From Gadus chalcogrammus (lineage: Eukaryota; Chordata; Actinopteri; Gadiformes; Gadidae), in NCBI RefSeq assembly GCF_026213295.1, contig NC_079426.1, forward strand, positions 16,927,865 through 16,991,864: a DNA stretch of 64,000 nucleotides. The letters run 5' to 3'. Each line of letters starts with the position of its first letter. The first letter of the stretch is position 1. A program made the translations under genes and the position numbers. Below are positions 1 through 15,469 of this stretch, in pieces. The notes under the pieces were generated by a model, which searched no databases, was not told the origin of the DNA, and saw only the letters and a program-made list of their open reading frames with translations.

Positions 1-840
1 ATGCACTCGGCACATGAAACCTTACACTCAACTAATGGTTACAAATGTGTTTTCTAAGAAGTCCCTGGCCTCCCATACGCACTATAGACTCACTATTCGG
101 GCTGTGTACATACGCACACATATTTACCAATGGCACGATTGGCGTGGCTAAATAAAGAGATGTACTACAAGACCCGTACAAATGCGGGCAATTGAGATTC
201 CACATCGGGTGCATATTCCAAAAGGGCAGATCACACCATAGAGCACGCAGGCAATTAAAAATCAAGGCTCGCTCGCCCCTTTGTTATCTGTGACTAATCA
301 TGAGACGTTAATTGACAGCGTATGACCGACTCCGCGTGGAGCCTTTCTTGAAAAGGAAGCAAGCCTTTCCCAGCGACTCCGACAGCACAATGCAACGGCA
401 AATTAACATGCAGGGCTGTTTTTGTTGGCGTGCGCGCAGAGGAGGGTCCGGGGCTTTTGAAGCTGCAGGTGTCTTGTGGCTTTGACTGACACTACACATA
501 GGTTTCCCTGACCTCTCGCTTTTCTTCCCCTCTCCTCCTCAAAGACAATGTATTGCCTTCCAGGGGTGTGATCCCTAATTAGCTGTCAGGTGATAGTGTG
601 CCTCTCACATTGTGTGTTTCCCCCCCCCACCCCCTCCCCCTCACCCCTACCCTGTGCTGTGCTGTGCTGCAGGCCATGTGGTCAGCAGTCAGTCTCGGTG
701 GTGAAGTGACAGATAATTTCTCTATACAACACCCAGTCCCCCCCACCCCCGTCCCTGTCCCCCCCTCCCCGGAGCTGAAAAGAGACCACTTGGTCCTCAC
801 AAAGAGACCCCCGGCTCCTACGTATCAGAAAAACAGCTAA

Positions 841-1495
841 CCCCAGCCCCCCCCCCGCCACCCCCCCCCCCCCCCCCCCCCACCCCCCCTCGCTATCAAA
901 TCTCATAACAAATATCTGCAGCCTCTGTCGCGACAAGAGGCCCCACTTCAGGAACAGCCGAGGTTCCCGAAAAAACAAAACAATCCACACTGATATTTGT
1001 CTTTCTTTCCTTCTTTCTTTTTTTTCTCGTCACTGAATGGGTTCCAATTATTTCCCATGTCAGGGACTCTGATTGAAGCGAAGGCATGATGCATCATGTT
1101 TGACAAACACAAAAATAACAAAGAATACAAGGGGAAAATCTCAAACCTAACCCGGTTCCCAAGATTTCCCACCGTCCAGACACACCCGACCGACCGACCC
1201 TCCTGGACCCAGTACCGACCAAGCAGTACCCAATCCCCCCTCTCCCCCCCCCCCCCCCCCCAACAGAGGCAGAAATATCTCAGAGATTGATTTCTGATCC
1301 CTTCCAGTCCGCCGCTGTGCACGCTCTGCCTTCCCAGACAGTTCCAGGCAGAGCCGCTACGAGGCTTCACGGAGACCTTGTGGTGAAGGTCATGTCAGCA
1401 CCGGGCCCTGAGCGTTAGACCCTTTTGTGGTCGGGGGGGGGGGGGGGGGGGGCTAAATGTACATGGCTGCCCCCCCCCCCCCCCCCCCCCTCCGC
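841..1495. repeat. Cluster of C and G homopolymers
   Basis: Runs of C lie at about 848-892 (interrupted), 1,241-1,261 and 1,471-1,491, with a run of G at 1,433-1,452. The adjacent G run and C run at 1,433-1,491 form an imperfect inverted pair that could fold. Run lengths of this kind are often wrong in assemblies. Confidence 0.8.
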
Positions 1496-1956
1496 GCCCC
1501 AGCGGGAGCACTCCATCCCCTCTTTAATCGGTGCATAACAAGCCCTCGCAGAGCCAAACTGTCTGCGACACATCAGCACTTAGAAATAAAACCCCTCAGA
1601 CACGGCTGTGAGGACTGCGGTCGAGGAGTGGCAGCTGGGCCATTTGGAGACGACACGATGGGTATTGGAGCAGGAGCGGACCGCTGGATGGAGCCGGGGG
1701 CAGGGGGGGGGACCAGGGACACCCCTGGTCCCCCCATGGGGGGCCTTGGGGTTCCGGGTTCTTTAGGGTCATTTAGTTTTGGATTTGGATATTGGTTGGT
1801 TGGAATTGGTTCGTCTTAGATTTAGTTTATTGTACGATGATGGTCGATAATCATTTTGTTTGTTGTCAATTATTAGTTAAGTATTAATTATCTCTCAGAA
1901 CAACCACAAGGATTTCTTAGATGAAGGAGAACACCAAAAATCGTAAGGAATGATGT

Positions 1957-1967
1957 AAATATATATG

Positions 1968-2019
<52 letters not shown>
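1957..2019. repeat. (AT)n microsatellite
   Basis: About 60 bp of almost pure alternating AT, with a few interruptions near the left end. Confidence 0.95.
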
Positions 2020-2023
<4 letters not shown>

Positions 2024-2422
2024 TCGATACTTAGATAAAAGGATGTACATGGTCATTAACTGCTAAAGGGCATTTGGTTGGTCAAACTTAAATTAAACTG
2101 TGATTAATCTCTTACCGAGAATTGCTAGGATTTCAATTAAACTAAAAAAGGTCACTGTAAATTAAATGGATAATTCTGCTTTACAATTACACCAAGAAAG
2201 TCAGAATGGGATACCTGTCTGTTCCTTTACATTGAAGAACAACTATTTCAATAGCCACTCACTGTAGCAAATGGAAAAATAATTATATCTTATTATTGAT
2301 GCCTTAAAAAAAAAAGGACAATAAATTACTGTCCATGATGACCAGATATTAATGTGTATTAATATATTACTATCTAAATACGCACACATACTCAAACTAA
2401 CTGACACACACACATACACACT

Positions 2423-2815
<393 letters not shown>

Positions 2816-3297
2816 CCGGACCGCTCTCTCTGTCAGTGTAGCCAATTACTGGGGAGAGCCGAGAAAGCAGACTTAACAGTTCTAATGCTCGGCCCGAGAA
2901 ACTTAATTTACCAATTTGCGGGAAGACAAGATGACAGGAAACAAGTCAATTTGCCGTGTGTGCAGCGTACAACAAACCCCAGCCTCGCTCCCTGGCCTCA
3001 TGAGAGGTAATTACCCCTTTAAGAAAAAAAAGAAAGCATGCCATTCGGCATTAAGACGAAGCTGCAACAAAACGGGAGAGACAGCCTCATTACATGTAAT
3101 TATGAGGGAATTAGAAACATCATTTAACTAAACGAGCAAATAATGTCCAGGATATTGAAGAAGCGGCCTGCTACTTCTGCCGACCGCTGCAAGTCACATT
3201 ACAAAGATTGTAGGTCTTTAATAGAATAATGACTTGCTTTATCTTTGCCTGGCTGCTCTCTCTCTCTCCCTCTCGGAGAGGGGTCTTAGAGGAAGGG

Positions 3298-3352
3298 GGG
3301 GAGGTAGGATGGGGGAGGGGGCGGGGAGGGGGGGGGGGGGGGGGGCGGGGGG
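3298..3352. repeat. G-rich tract
   Basis: An interrupted G tract with an uninterrupted run of about 18 G near 3,328. The same kind of tract recurs at 4,009-4,060 (G) and 4,153-4,187 (C). Confidence 0.85.
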
Positions 3353-4150
3353 GTCTGGAAACAATTGTTGGAGAGCACCCACTGTGGCCCCCTGTGCAGC
3401 GAGAAGTCTCCAAGATAATCCACCTATTATCCTTACAAATACACAACGGAGAGTGGAAAATTGTACATCAAATCCATTATAGTGTTAAAGGTAATGCTAA
3501 TGGACTTATCTCTAGACTAATAGGCAACCTCCCTCTGTGGCAAATCCATATAGGCCCTACAATCCTTCTTTTTCTTTTTACAATAAAAGCAGATGAAGAA
3601 ATGGTGGGTAATTTAGCGATTAGATGTAATACCAATAAAGTGCCTAATAAAAGTGCCTAACTAATACATTCACATGTTGAGTCTTAAGACCGTGAATGAA
3701 TTCAACGGAAAAGAGGTAGCCTCCATATTTTTTGGAGTGAATGATTTGCGAGAAAATATTGAATTGAAATGAATGAATGAATGAATTTTTTTGGGGGGAC
3801 TTATATTCTGTCTTGGACTAAATAAAAGGAAAGCACCCTAAATTACTTCACCACCTTGTTTCTCTCCGCAGAATTTCACGGAGTGCCATTCTTGCTTTTT
3901 CGCAGCACCCTAGTATATCAAAGACGTACTGCATGTGAAGTCCCTGACATATTTGTATACATGTTGCCTAGGCTTCTGCCTTGTTAACATGTATCTGTCT
4001 GCAGATAGGGGGGGGGGTGTGGAGGGGGAGGGGACCGGGGGGGCGTTACAGGGGGGGGGATACAAACACAATTTCCCTTCAGCTCCTTCATTTCCAGTTG
4101 ATATAAAACAGAATAGTGAAAAAAAAATCACTTCTGGTGGTCCAAGGTCT

Positions 4151-4193
<43 letters not shown>

Positions 4194-5740
4194 TGTGAAC
4201 CATTCGCCCATAAATACAGAAGCTGGTTAAAGGCTGGTGGATGACAGGGTCTGCCTGGCCGAACCTCGTTATGCTGCCGCGGAAATTCATTTAGGGAGCA
4301 AAACAGCTCCTCAAAGTTGTCTGGCTTAATGCCTCGCGATCGTTTTTTCAAACTCTTGTCGTGAGGGCCGTCTATGGTGTTGTGTTTCAGAGCCCATCCA
4401 GTGGAGAACAGGCGAAAACATGCACACCTACACACTTTGGATTCAAAGGTCTGTAAAACATATTAGCGGTGTGCTCCACAAATATAATCTCTTATTCAAA
4501 ATTGTCTAAGAAAGGAGGGGGGTATATATAGTGTTCATCTGAAAAATTATTGTGTGTCACCTTTCCCAGAGGAGGGACATCTATGAATACACATACATAA
4601 AAATATTATACACGGTTGAATTTGAATGCAAATATGTTAGGTTGATTGCAGTAAACAATTGCTTTTAACAGTGCACCACTACACTGACATTCTAGCATGA
4701 TCCATCTGCTGGAAATAACATTAAGAAATGTCTGGGTAATTATTTTGCACAATGCCTTCTGTTTCTTTCCCTCTCTCTCCTCCTACCCCATGTATAGCAG
4801 GCCCTCCACGTCTTCTATCATAAATTACGCTGCAAAGTGAATTACACTTGCCTCTCACCTTACCGGGCCAGTTTGATGAATCCTAAGGCACAACACAACG
4901 TCTCAACAAATCTTCATCACCGCATCGCCTTCCGCTGTCTCTTCCCCGGCTAAACCGCTCCAAATCATTTTCATTGCCGTGCTATTAAAATGTGTAATTC
5001 ACACCTGACATGGATGTGATACATAGTTGCATACGTACCGACCTCTTCTCCATCTCTCACTGTCTCGACTTCCTTCCTTCCTGCTTTCTATCTTCTTTTC
5101 AATCTCAAATTCTTGTTTTATTCTCTCTTTTCCCTCCCCCCACTCTCACATTATCTGCCTCTCTATCATGTACCACCAACCCCGTACGGCAAATCTAACA
5201 ACTTTATAGGTGACAGGTCATGCAGATTTCCCAGAAGCCAGTAGGGTGCAAACATCAATTCATGGGAATGGCGTGTTGCTGTCACACCTGATGACATAAT
5301 GACCGGTGAGGAACTAATAAACAGCTTCATTCACGTGAAGCTATTGCTCCTTTTCATAACTGTTCCATAACCCCCCCTGCCATCCCTCTATCTTCCTCAT
5401 GCATTCTTCTTCTTGGGCTCACTCTCTTATCTGTCACAATTTCATCCTCATGCACCACCTCACCCTTCCTGCCGAAGTGACCCATAAATCACGGCTACTG
5501 TTGTCTAACGCTTTCCATTTTCCCAGAACACCGGGCAGCTGCTGCAGAAATTGGGTCAGGCATAATCTAGCGGGCAGCAGAGCTTCGCTAGCTGTGACTC
5601 TGCTATAGGTAATGTAGCCATTAGCGCAGCGATAGCGTGGATGGAGGTGGCGGTAGATCCATTGTACATGATGTGACATCCAAGGAAAGCTGGCATATGT
5701 CTGGGTGTCCACAGGCACACGCACACACATACACAGATAT

Positions 5741-5905
<165 letters not shown>

Positions 5906-7477
5906 CCAAAGTGTGTGCATATGTGTGTGGGAGAGCCAGATAGACAGAGAGATGGAGGGGGAGGGGGAGAGGGAGAGATTGAGTTTGAATATATATAATA
6001 TGCATGTAATTGCATGTGCATTTGACTTTCGCTAATCATGCTCATAGGATTTAAAAGGCCGGTACCAAGTTGGGTTTCCAATTTCTTTCATAAAAATGAC
6101 CAAGTTCCAAAAGTGATACAATAATAATAATAAATCACCCAAATATTTAAGTATACATCTTTCTTTTAATAATGTTGTACCTTACTACTTCCACAAAAAT
6201 GTGTGTCTCTTTATCAGGTTTCTACTTCCAAGGCCTGATGCTTGAGATCCTGATACGTGCAGACTTCAAATGACTGCAGCATCCTAGCCAGGAGCACGGT
6301 GAGCCTGCCATGTTGTTCATTACTATTCCTCCTTTGCAAGAGAAGGATTTTTGTTAACTCTGTGTCATACATGATTAACTGGGACACTCTCATCCATGTT
6401 TTTATGAATAGTTTTAAAATAATGGTGTAATTATGTTTGTTTTATTTGCAGATACACTTGATTGAAGTAACAAAAACACGTTCTAACAATTCCCAGGTGT
6501 CTAGATAGGTGTGGATATAACTTAATGTCGTAACAGTATAGCTCCTGGAAATGGACAGACTGGTATCCGGGTTAAAACTAAAGTTCACACTGTGTTGAAT
6601 GTCCTATAGGAGGATGGATTGTCATATTTGTTTCATATACTGCATCTATGACCTTTTTTAAATGTGTGTGTGAGAGCCACTGCATGTGCTTTGCAATGCA
6701 AAGTTAGCAGTCATGTTATGTCACAATACATTCTGTGGCTCCTCATTGCTGCTTGCTCACTTGAGAAATCTGCATATGACTGGGTCGCTTGAGGCCAGGA
6801 TGAAACCCTTGCTCGACTCTAAAAGCGTACTTATATGTACTTACATGTAAATTAAAGCCTATGTCAGTAAAATAACATTTTTTTAAATGAAACATAATCA
6901 GAATTAAAATAAAACCAGGCAAACCAGCATTTAACTGATATAGAAAATTTATTGAATGAGAAGATTATTTTGAAGTTCTAAATTACAGTAAAAACATTGG
7001 GTTCTGCCCACATGGAGGTAACAATAAACGTTTGTCATTTAATTTTGTGACTGATAGTTTTTGTTATCTGATGAACAACCAATCATATGTAAATATAGAT
7101 AAAATTATTTAAATACATTCAGATAGTTTTTTGGTATAACGTCCAATCCTTTTTCCCTTATAGTGATATGAATACGTTACTCACGTTATAAAATCCTATT
7201 AATTAAGTAAAGGGGAAGCAGGGAAATTAAATAAAATACAAAACCATTATAATTATAATTATACACATGGTGTATTTTATACATGGGCACGCGTGTTGTT
7301 TCTTGTGTGACACAGTCGTCGCATTATAAGAATATCCTCAACAATTAAAGTGATATAATATACATAAGGGATATGTCAAGATGTGTATAAGAGTTGTTAT
7401 GTTGTATCAATGTATTATTTTTTATGTCGACTGGTTCAAGTTTATTTTGTGTGGGGACTGCTGTCTCGTGTCTCCAG

Positions 7478-9278
7478 TCAGTACTCAATCTTATTGTATA
7501 GATTGTATAAGGGTAACGCTGGCAGGTTGCTTCCCGGGTAATAGAGCGGCGTAGGGAAGGCGATGGACCGCGGCACCGGCACCCGCAGTAAGGAGTTATC
7601 TCTGAAAACCAGCGGCATCCCAACCAATGTCTGTGCCGAGGCGTGGGCCATGTTGGCCGCCTCCAGCTCCGCGGAGAGCTGCCGCTTCCACTTGTTCCTG
7701 CGGTTCTGGAACCACGTCTTCACCTGCGTCTCCGTCAGCTGCAGACTGGAGGCCAAACACGCGCGCTCCGAGCTGCTCAGGTAGCGTTTCATGTCAAAGG
7801 TGGACTCCAACTGGTACACCTGGCTGCGCGAGAAAACCGTGCGAGTCTTCTTCTTGGCCGAGTTGCTGCCCTGCTTGTCCCCGCCTTCCCCGACCTGCCG
7901 CTCCTCGGACAGAGGCGACATCTGGCCGCATGGTCGCTCCTGCTCCCCTTTGTAATCCTGCAGCGGATTCTGGGACAGGTGATGGTGAGGCCGCCGCGCG
8001 GTGCCGTCCGCCACGGAGAGCAGTCTCTTTGGGGCACCTGAACAGGATGGGGAGCAGGACAGTGTCAAGGGGTGTTTTCTTTTTTGGAGCGATAAATGAA
8101 AATACTCTCCCTAGCCTCACTTACAGTGACAGGTCCATGTAAGCCCGACCATGGAGCAGACAATAGCGATAATTGGAATTGGATTGTGATGCATGTTGCA
8201 TGTGCAGGTTATTCATTTGTTAAAGAAAAAATTAAAAGGGCAAAAATGTATGCGTTGACTTTGCATCACACACGCCCGCTCGCACGCATGCACACACACG
8301 CTCGCGCGCATGCACGCACTCCCACCGGAAAAGACAAAATAGTCTGCATTATCTGTACGAGAGATTATTCAGAAATGATCTTTGACTTGTTAAATCGACC
8401 GCTAAAAGCCTTTTTTTTAAATAAACAATTTAATTTAAGTATGCTTAGTGGCCATGAGCCTATTAATCAAATCATGCGGGCTATTTTTTTAACCACTCAT
8501 TTCAATCGACATGCAGGCTAGTGGAGTCATTCCGAAAACATGTTTAATCAATTAGCCGACTCAATTAAATGGGATATGAGAGGAAACAAAGGGGCTAATT
8601 ATGTGACCTCTTCACTCTTCACTGCTGCAGCGATGATACATCTAAAATCAAGAGGATCGGCTGCACATGAAGGAACACAAACATATACAAATACAACATA
8701 TGCTTCAGACTTGAGACAGAAAAGACCCGTTTTGGAAACAGCTTTGTCGAGTAGGCTATTCATATTTATGGGCACTTTCATGTTTACTGTGAATTTCAAT
8801 TGTGTGGCCCATCTTTCGATCAGTTTACAATATTAAATGTCTTGTGTGTGTCTCAGATAAGTGCAATACCCCCCCCCCCTTCCCCTACATGCTTTAATTT
8901 GCTGGTTCAGGACCCTAATCCGCCCATTCCAAAGTAAACCCCTTTTCCCCACATGCAAATAAGAAACCAACACTGAGTAAAACAATGCTTACCTAAACAC
9001 GAGAAGTTGTGGGGTTGATGCTGGGTGCATGGCTCGCTGTGGCCGGTATCCGAGCAAAAACAATCCGCGGAGTCTTCCCCGGCGCTGCACTCGTCCTCGG
9101 AGGACACCGACAGGGAGCGCCTCCGCGACGGCGGCCCAGCCAGACCCTTGGAGAGCTCCTTGGTCCCGGCGGTCCGCGACGACTCGGACGGGCTCTTGTT
9201 GCCCAGAATAGACTGGATGGTGAAGCTGGAAATCGGCCCCGAAGAGCACTTATTTCCGCTGTCTTCTGTGTTACTCAT
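7478..9278 (-). CDS. hmx2: Homeobox protein Hmx2 (two coding exons)
   Basis: Homeodomain transcription factor of the HMX/NKX5 family, nuclear, known to act with Hmx3 in inner ear, lateral line and hypothalamus. Coding exon 1 is 8,993-9,278 (ATG at 9,278; donor GTAAGC) and exon 2 is 7,478-8,037 (acceptor CAG; stop TGA at 7,478). The phase-1 join gives about 281 residues, close to the family length of about 270-280. The homeodomain is roughly residues 157-216: it starts [12 protein letters not shown] and its third helix reads [13 protein letters not shown]. The Thr before WFQN, where Hmx3 has Ile, is the Hmx2 signature. The family C-tail after the homeodomain ([19 protein letters not shown]) and the extreme end [10 protein letters not shown] are intact. 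Exon 1 has the serine/acid-rich N-terminus. The intron of 955 bp is AT-rich. hmx3 lies about 6 kb upstream on the same strand. An AATAAA reads on this strand at 7,446-7,441, 32 nt past the stop. Confidence 0.96.
8038..8992 (-). other. hmx2 intron 1
   Basis: The intron is bounded by GTAAGC at 8,992 and CAG at 8,038. It contains homeodomain-core-rich AT stretches around 8,400-8,600, a short CA/CG-rich patch near 8,270-8,320 and a C run near 8,870. No coding potential was seen. Confidence 0.85.
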
Positions 9279-10429
9279 CCTCGCCTCATAACAGAAGCAG
9301 TAACTGGACTAAATCGGTGTTATCTAGTGTGCGCTTCCCACTGCGGTTGTTAGTATTGATTCCTGGGATGCCGCATCGGATGCGTAAAACGCGCTACCTT
9401 TATAATGAAAAAAAAAGATATGGGGCGATGGGATAAAAGTGAGGCAAGTCGAGTTGTTTTTCTCGGAGCTGAAACATAAGTGTATGCTTGATCCACCTCC
9501 ACCAGCTCTGGAGCATAGGAGGTATTGTTGCGTTGCCTCATTTGCATGTAGGTAAGCTGCCGGCTGGCCAATCACAGGCCGGAACCAAGCCCGCAGAATT
9601 CAAAGTCAGCTGCAGGTCCGAGGATAGGATGAGGAAAGTTGATGGGAAGAATCGCTGTGCGACCGTCTGTGGACAACCTGCTTTTGAAGGCGACCATCTA
9701 CAGTCTTTATTTTATATCAATTTGATTTATATGCGAGAAAATAATAAGGTTTTGCAATTAAAATAGGTTTTTAATGTAATTGATTTTTAAATCGGCTTAC
9801 GCTTACTTCAAGCAGCTTCAGTCACAGGCGTTTGGACAAACATTAATACTGAAGTAGGCTATGAAATTACTCCTGTTTTTTGACCTACAATGGTCATCCG
9901 TTTTTTCTTTGGATCCGAAATCCGTTAAACGCATCGTATATTATATTCCGATTGTAATGGCAAGAAAATGGCATATGTTTTGATTTAGACTGTGCCCTTT
10001 AATCAGAGGGCGGGCAAAATTAATATTGTTTGAGAATATGGCTGCGGTTATAGTTTTTTAATACTAAATAGAAAATCCTAATTTTTATAGAATGCTTGTA
10101 ACGAAAACAAGCCATATTTAAATTACCTCCACGTTGAACCTAACTACATATGAATAACCTGTCAATTAGAGAATGACCTCATCCATCTAAATGTCTTACA
10201 TGTTTATTTTGTTATTGTAAACGAGACGGGGTCATCCGACATTCACTCTGGGAACGAACACAAGAGCCCAACAATTCTATTTCCCGAAAATAATAAACTC
10301 ATTCCGGGTCCATTATCTGCGTTTAAGAATTAATTTGAACATTAGTGACCTAATCTGCCTTGTGATGCTGCTTGGATTGGAGGCTGGCTAATTGATTGAC
10401 TAATTGATTGGAGGCGTGTGTATGCGCGC

Positions 10430-10543
<114 letters not shown>

Positions 10544-11507
10544 GTGTGTCTGTGTGCTGGGGAGGGGGGAGGGGGGGGGTGGGCGGGGTCAGGGTTCCCA
10601 TCATAGACTACCACCCCCTCCCCTTCCCTCCCTAGTTACGTCTGTGCAGGACAGCTGTGGGGCCCGGCTTGGCGGTTCGACCGCATTATCCCAGTTTACA
10701 GCTTTCCAAGGGACCTGAGACACATTACAAATGGTCAACTTTAATCATCATGGTGTCAGTACCCTTCTCTGTCGCTGGGACGCAAGTGAGAACATTATTA
10801 GAGGATAATGACACCTATCCCCTTTTTTTTCTCCAATAGACCTGATATGAATGAAGAAGTTGACAACGGTGATCGACATGGCTTACGACGGTTACGCAAT
10901 TGTTAATGATCACTGGGGCTATTTGGCGTTGAATGGCTGATACATTCGGGCAAGCAGCTGTAAAATAATCTATGCAACATGTGCCCATTGAGAGGCCATT
11001 TAAATGGGGGATATATGGGGCCAGCCCGCGACGCGTGCTGGATGGATGGTGCCATACATTTAAGGCGTGAAATCCAAAATGACAGTTAAATGGGGATATT
11101 TTATATTCCGCACTTTTTAAACAAAGGCTTTTGTCAATAGCCCCATCTCTATGCCTGCCTTCCTCTTCACAGTTATATTACTCACCATTCTGTTTTTAGC
11201 TGCAACACAACTGAGATATCGGACTATTATTGTACCTTGCACTGTGAGAACGAATGGAATGGTTTGTTTTTAGCCATACCTTTATGGCGTTTTGGGTCCA
11301 GCAAAATGTCCTATAGCCTATTACTATGGAAATGTTCTTTCTTGGTCCATGTTTCCCCATTTTTCTCTGGATCACTGGGAATGCATGCAGTGAGCGGCCA
11401 GGTATAGGACCTGGGATCGTGCTTCATCACGTTGATAGGCCTACCCGGTGTTTGGCAGATCTACCGCAATAACAGAACAAGATCTTTACCAGGGCGAAGG
11501 TCTCGGG

Positions 11508-12185
<678 letters not shown>

Positions 12186-14048
12186 ACCGCCCCTCGGCGT
12201 TTCACTGTCATTCCTCACAGCAACTATATGTCAAATTAAAAACACAATTAAAATTTAAACTGTTCCAATCAGACGGTGCCCCGCAACCTATGTTTCACTT
12301 AATAGAACTTTGATGAAAATCTGATGCTCTCATTCAATCAGCCGGCCAAATGAGTTGGGGTAAAGAAGATTTCCCTCTCAAGCAGTGTCACAAGAGTGTG
12401 TTGTTCAAAACCGTAAGTGTTTAAATGCATCAAATTTGAGGGGACGCGTGTTCTCACGAGAACGGTCCCATCGATACTTTTTGTTATACACCCTAATTTA
12501 CGTTATGGGGTCAAAGTTGACCTGGGACGCCCTACCCTACAAAGTGGTACAAAGACAGGTGTGTGTGCCAGCTATCACCAAGTCTCAATGCACTCGGTTC
12601 ACAGCATCGTTCAGCTGCACGGTATACGGTTATATAGCGTGGAGCAAGGCACTCACATGAGTTTGGCTCCAGATCCGGTCTAAACTTGAGTGGATTTATA
12701 ATCACCCACTCAACTTGGGGATTTTATGTAATATGCTGCGGTTTTCGTGGCGGTCACTAGTGCAACATGTACCCCCTCCCGGTTTAATCAAATATGCTTT
12801 ACACGAAGAACCAGCTACGCTAAAATGGAACCCTGATCGAGTGCAGGTCTGTTTGTTTTCTTTGGTTTTGCGCGCGCAAATGAAGGTCATAAGCTGGGTA
12901 AAAATGAGTGCTGAAAATGAACCCTTACTTGAAACCACGTGCTGCGGACGCTCCCGGATCGATGGGAGGCCAGAGGAATAACGCCATAATAATCATTAAT
13001 GCGCCATAATGGGGCCGTGCTGCGTTTGCATGGATGCACGTCGATATGTGGGTCATTGGATGAAATTTGAATGAACCAGTTTGTCTCGTGTTGAGGTTAT
13101 CTTGGAGTAGCCTAGGTAACTGATTCGTTATCAATGAATTTGCTAGGCTTTGGTGACACGCGGACTTTTAGGGCCTACTTTTTTCGTAAATTATTCAACG
13201 ATGTATGTGAAGTAGGCTAATCGATAGGTCGTCATCGGCTGTTTTGGCGACTTTGTGTGTTTCTTTCGGGATGCCATTTCTAATTGAGGCCAATAGAATC
13301 AAATGTGATCAGATGTGTCTTGTAGGCCTACTGTAAATCTAGGAAGCCATTTTAGTTGTGAGGTCTTTCCTTGCTATTAACATTATTATTAGAAATTTTC
13401 TTTGTATTAGGGCCTACTTTAAGTTATTAAGAAGTTGCGATTGTTTATGAGGATTATTTGAGGCTATACCCTAATGAAGACAACTGTCATTTTACGATGA
13501 AGACGACAAAGACGAATAATTGTTCATTAGGAATCGGGGAGTTGTTTCTTGTTGTCTTATTTAGACAAACAAAAAACATATGGGTCTACTATTATTCATT
13601 TTTTTATATTCCATTGCTTTCTAGCATACTGTAGGCCTAGTAGAAGCTACTTTGAACGCCTATCTAAAATCACCAATCCAACTAATCCGCTTTATCCAAT
13701 CTATATCTGCTTCGTCCCTGTGTCCGATAATTAAACGTACTTATTCTGTAAAACATTATCTTCTCATTTTTTGGATGGGGGTCCTGATGAATACAGGCTT
13801 ATTGTGGAGCTGAAAATGCCAATAATTTAAGAAATCCCAAATGGTGACCACAACGTCACAACAACTTGTTGTGCATGGATCCTTAACAATTGATATAGGC
13901 CTACACCAAATAGAACATTTTAAAGGATAATGTTGGATAGTTACATCTAATTGCTATTTTGAATTAATATCGATTCTGAAGTGTATAGTCTACCTGCTGC
14001 ACAAGTCGACGACAAAAAAGCCAGCTATGTTCAAATGTTGATTTTGCT

Positions 14049-14299
<251 letters not shown>

Positions 14300-14479
14300 G
14301 TATGTGACTGTTACTCGGTCTGTAGTGTGTATCTATTCTGTAATTGCTTATCCATCAAGCATCCTTAGAAATCGTATACAATAATTTCATAAATTGCTTC
14401 TCGTGAAGTCTGGGCTTATTGGTGCATTGTACAACAGTTAACTATTTTGAAGAAAAATTATGAAATTAATAATTTAAAA

Positions 14480-14532
14480 TAATAATAATAATAAGAAGAA
14501 GAAGAATGATAATAATAATAATAATAATAATT
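14480..14532. repeat. (AAT)n microsatellite
   Basis: AAT repeats with a short AAG/AGAAG interruption, in the 3' flank of hmx3. A related AAT stretch lies at 28,805-28,850. Confidence 0.9.
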
Positions 14533-15469
14533 TACAAAAGCAGAATTCTGTAAACCATACGGAATATTATCAATTTATTTCACAACAATTCAGCAATACA
14601 ATATCAAAATGTTATTCTTACTGTACAAGGCAAATAGTAGCTCCCCTACCCAACTAATTAAATAAACATTTACATTTATACACCAATGGTTTTCTTAAAA
14701 ACAAACAAAGAAAATAAAAGAAAACGAATAGAAAAATAAACATAAAAACACACAATATGGCCTGGGATCTCATTTGTGCTTTGAAGACGTCCCCATTCGC
14801 TGCACAAACACCTAGGAGATATAGCCTAATATTATTAGTGTCTTGATTGTCCCCGTCCAGCGCTCTTCTCGTGAGGAGTCCATCGTTACAAGCTCGGTCC
14901 AGAGTGTTCATCACATCAGATGAACCGCATCCCGCACGAGGCTCAGCTGAGGCGCTCTGTTTGGATATTGCACATTGTCCAATTCTCCGTTTGCAAATCT
15001 AAATAATGTAATAAAGGGAAGTCCAATAGGACATTTCTGTCAAAAAAAAGGCCCGAATGAATCAAATTATATTGATATGACTATTGGGTTTTGAATTGTT
15101 GTTGTTTTTTGTCCATTTGTAAAAACTGTTTTGAATTAATAAAACACTCAACAGGCAGGGCAAAACTGACTCCTGAGGTGAATATATCATTAACAATAAT
15201 AATAATAATTATTATTAATTATTATAATTAATGACCAATATTTGTCTGAATGCTCTACTATTTTTGATTGCCATATAATAATAACCGTGCCCTATAAATT
15301 AAAACGGAAAACAGTTCTGAACAGGCCTATGTCCCCCGTCGCTTATTTATTTTCTCTTTCTTTCACATGATTTTATTTTACTCGTACAAAAATATTACGT
15401 CTTATTTTACACTTAGATGGTCTGATAACATCTGATCAAGATAATATTGTTTTTCTTTCTTTCTCCCTT

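Noticed and set aside
14654..14914. Minus-strand 86-codon frame downstream of hmx3
   Set aside because: Its second half is AT-rich Phe/Leu/Val sequence, with no splice context; more likely hmx3 3' flank.
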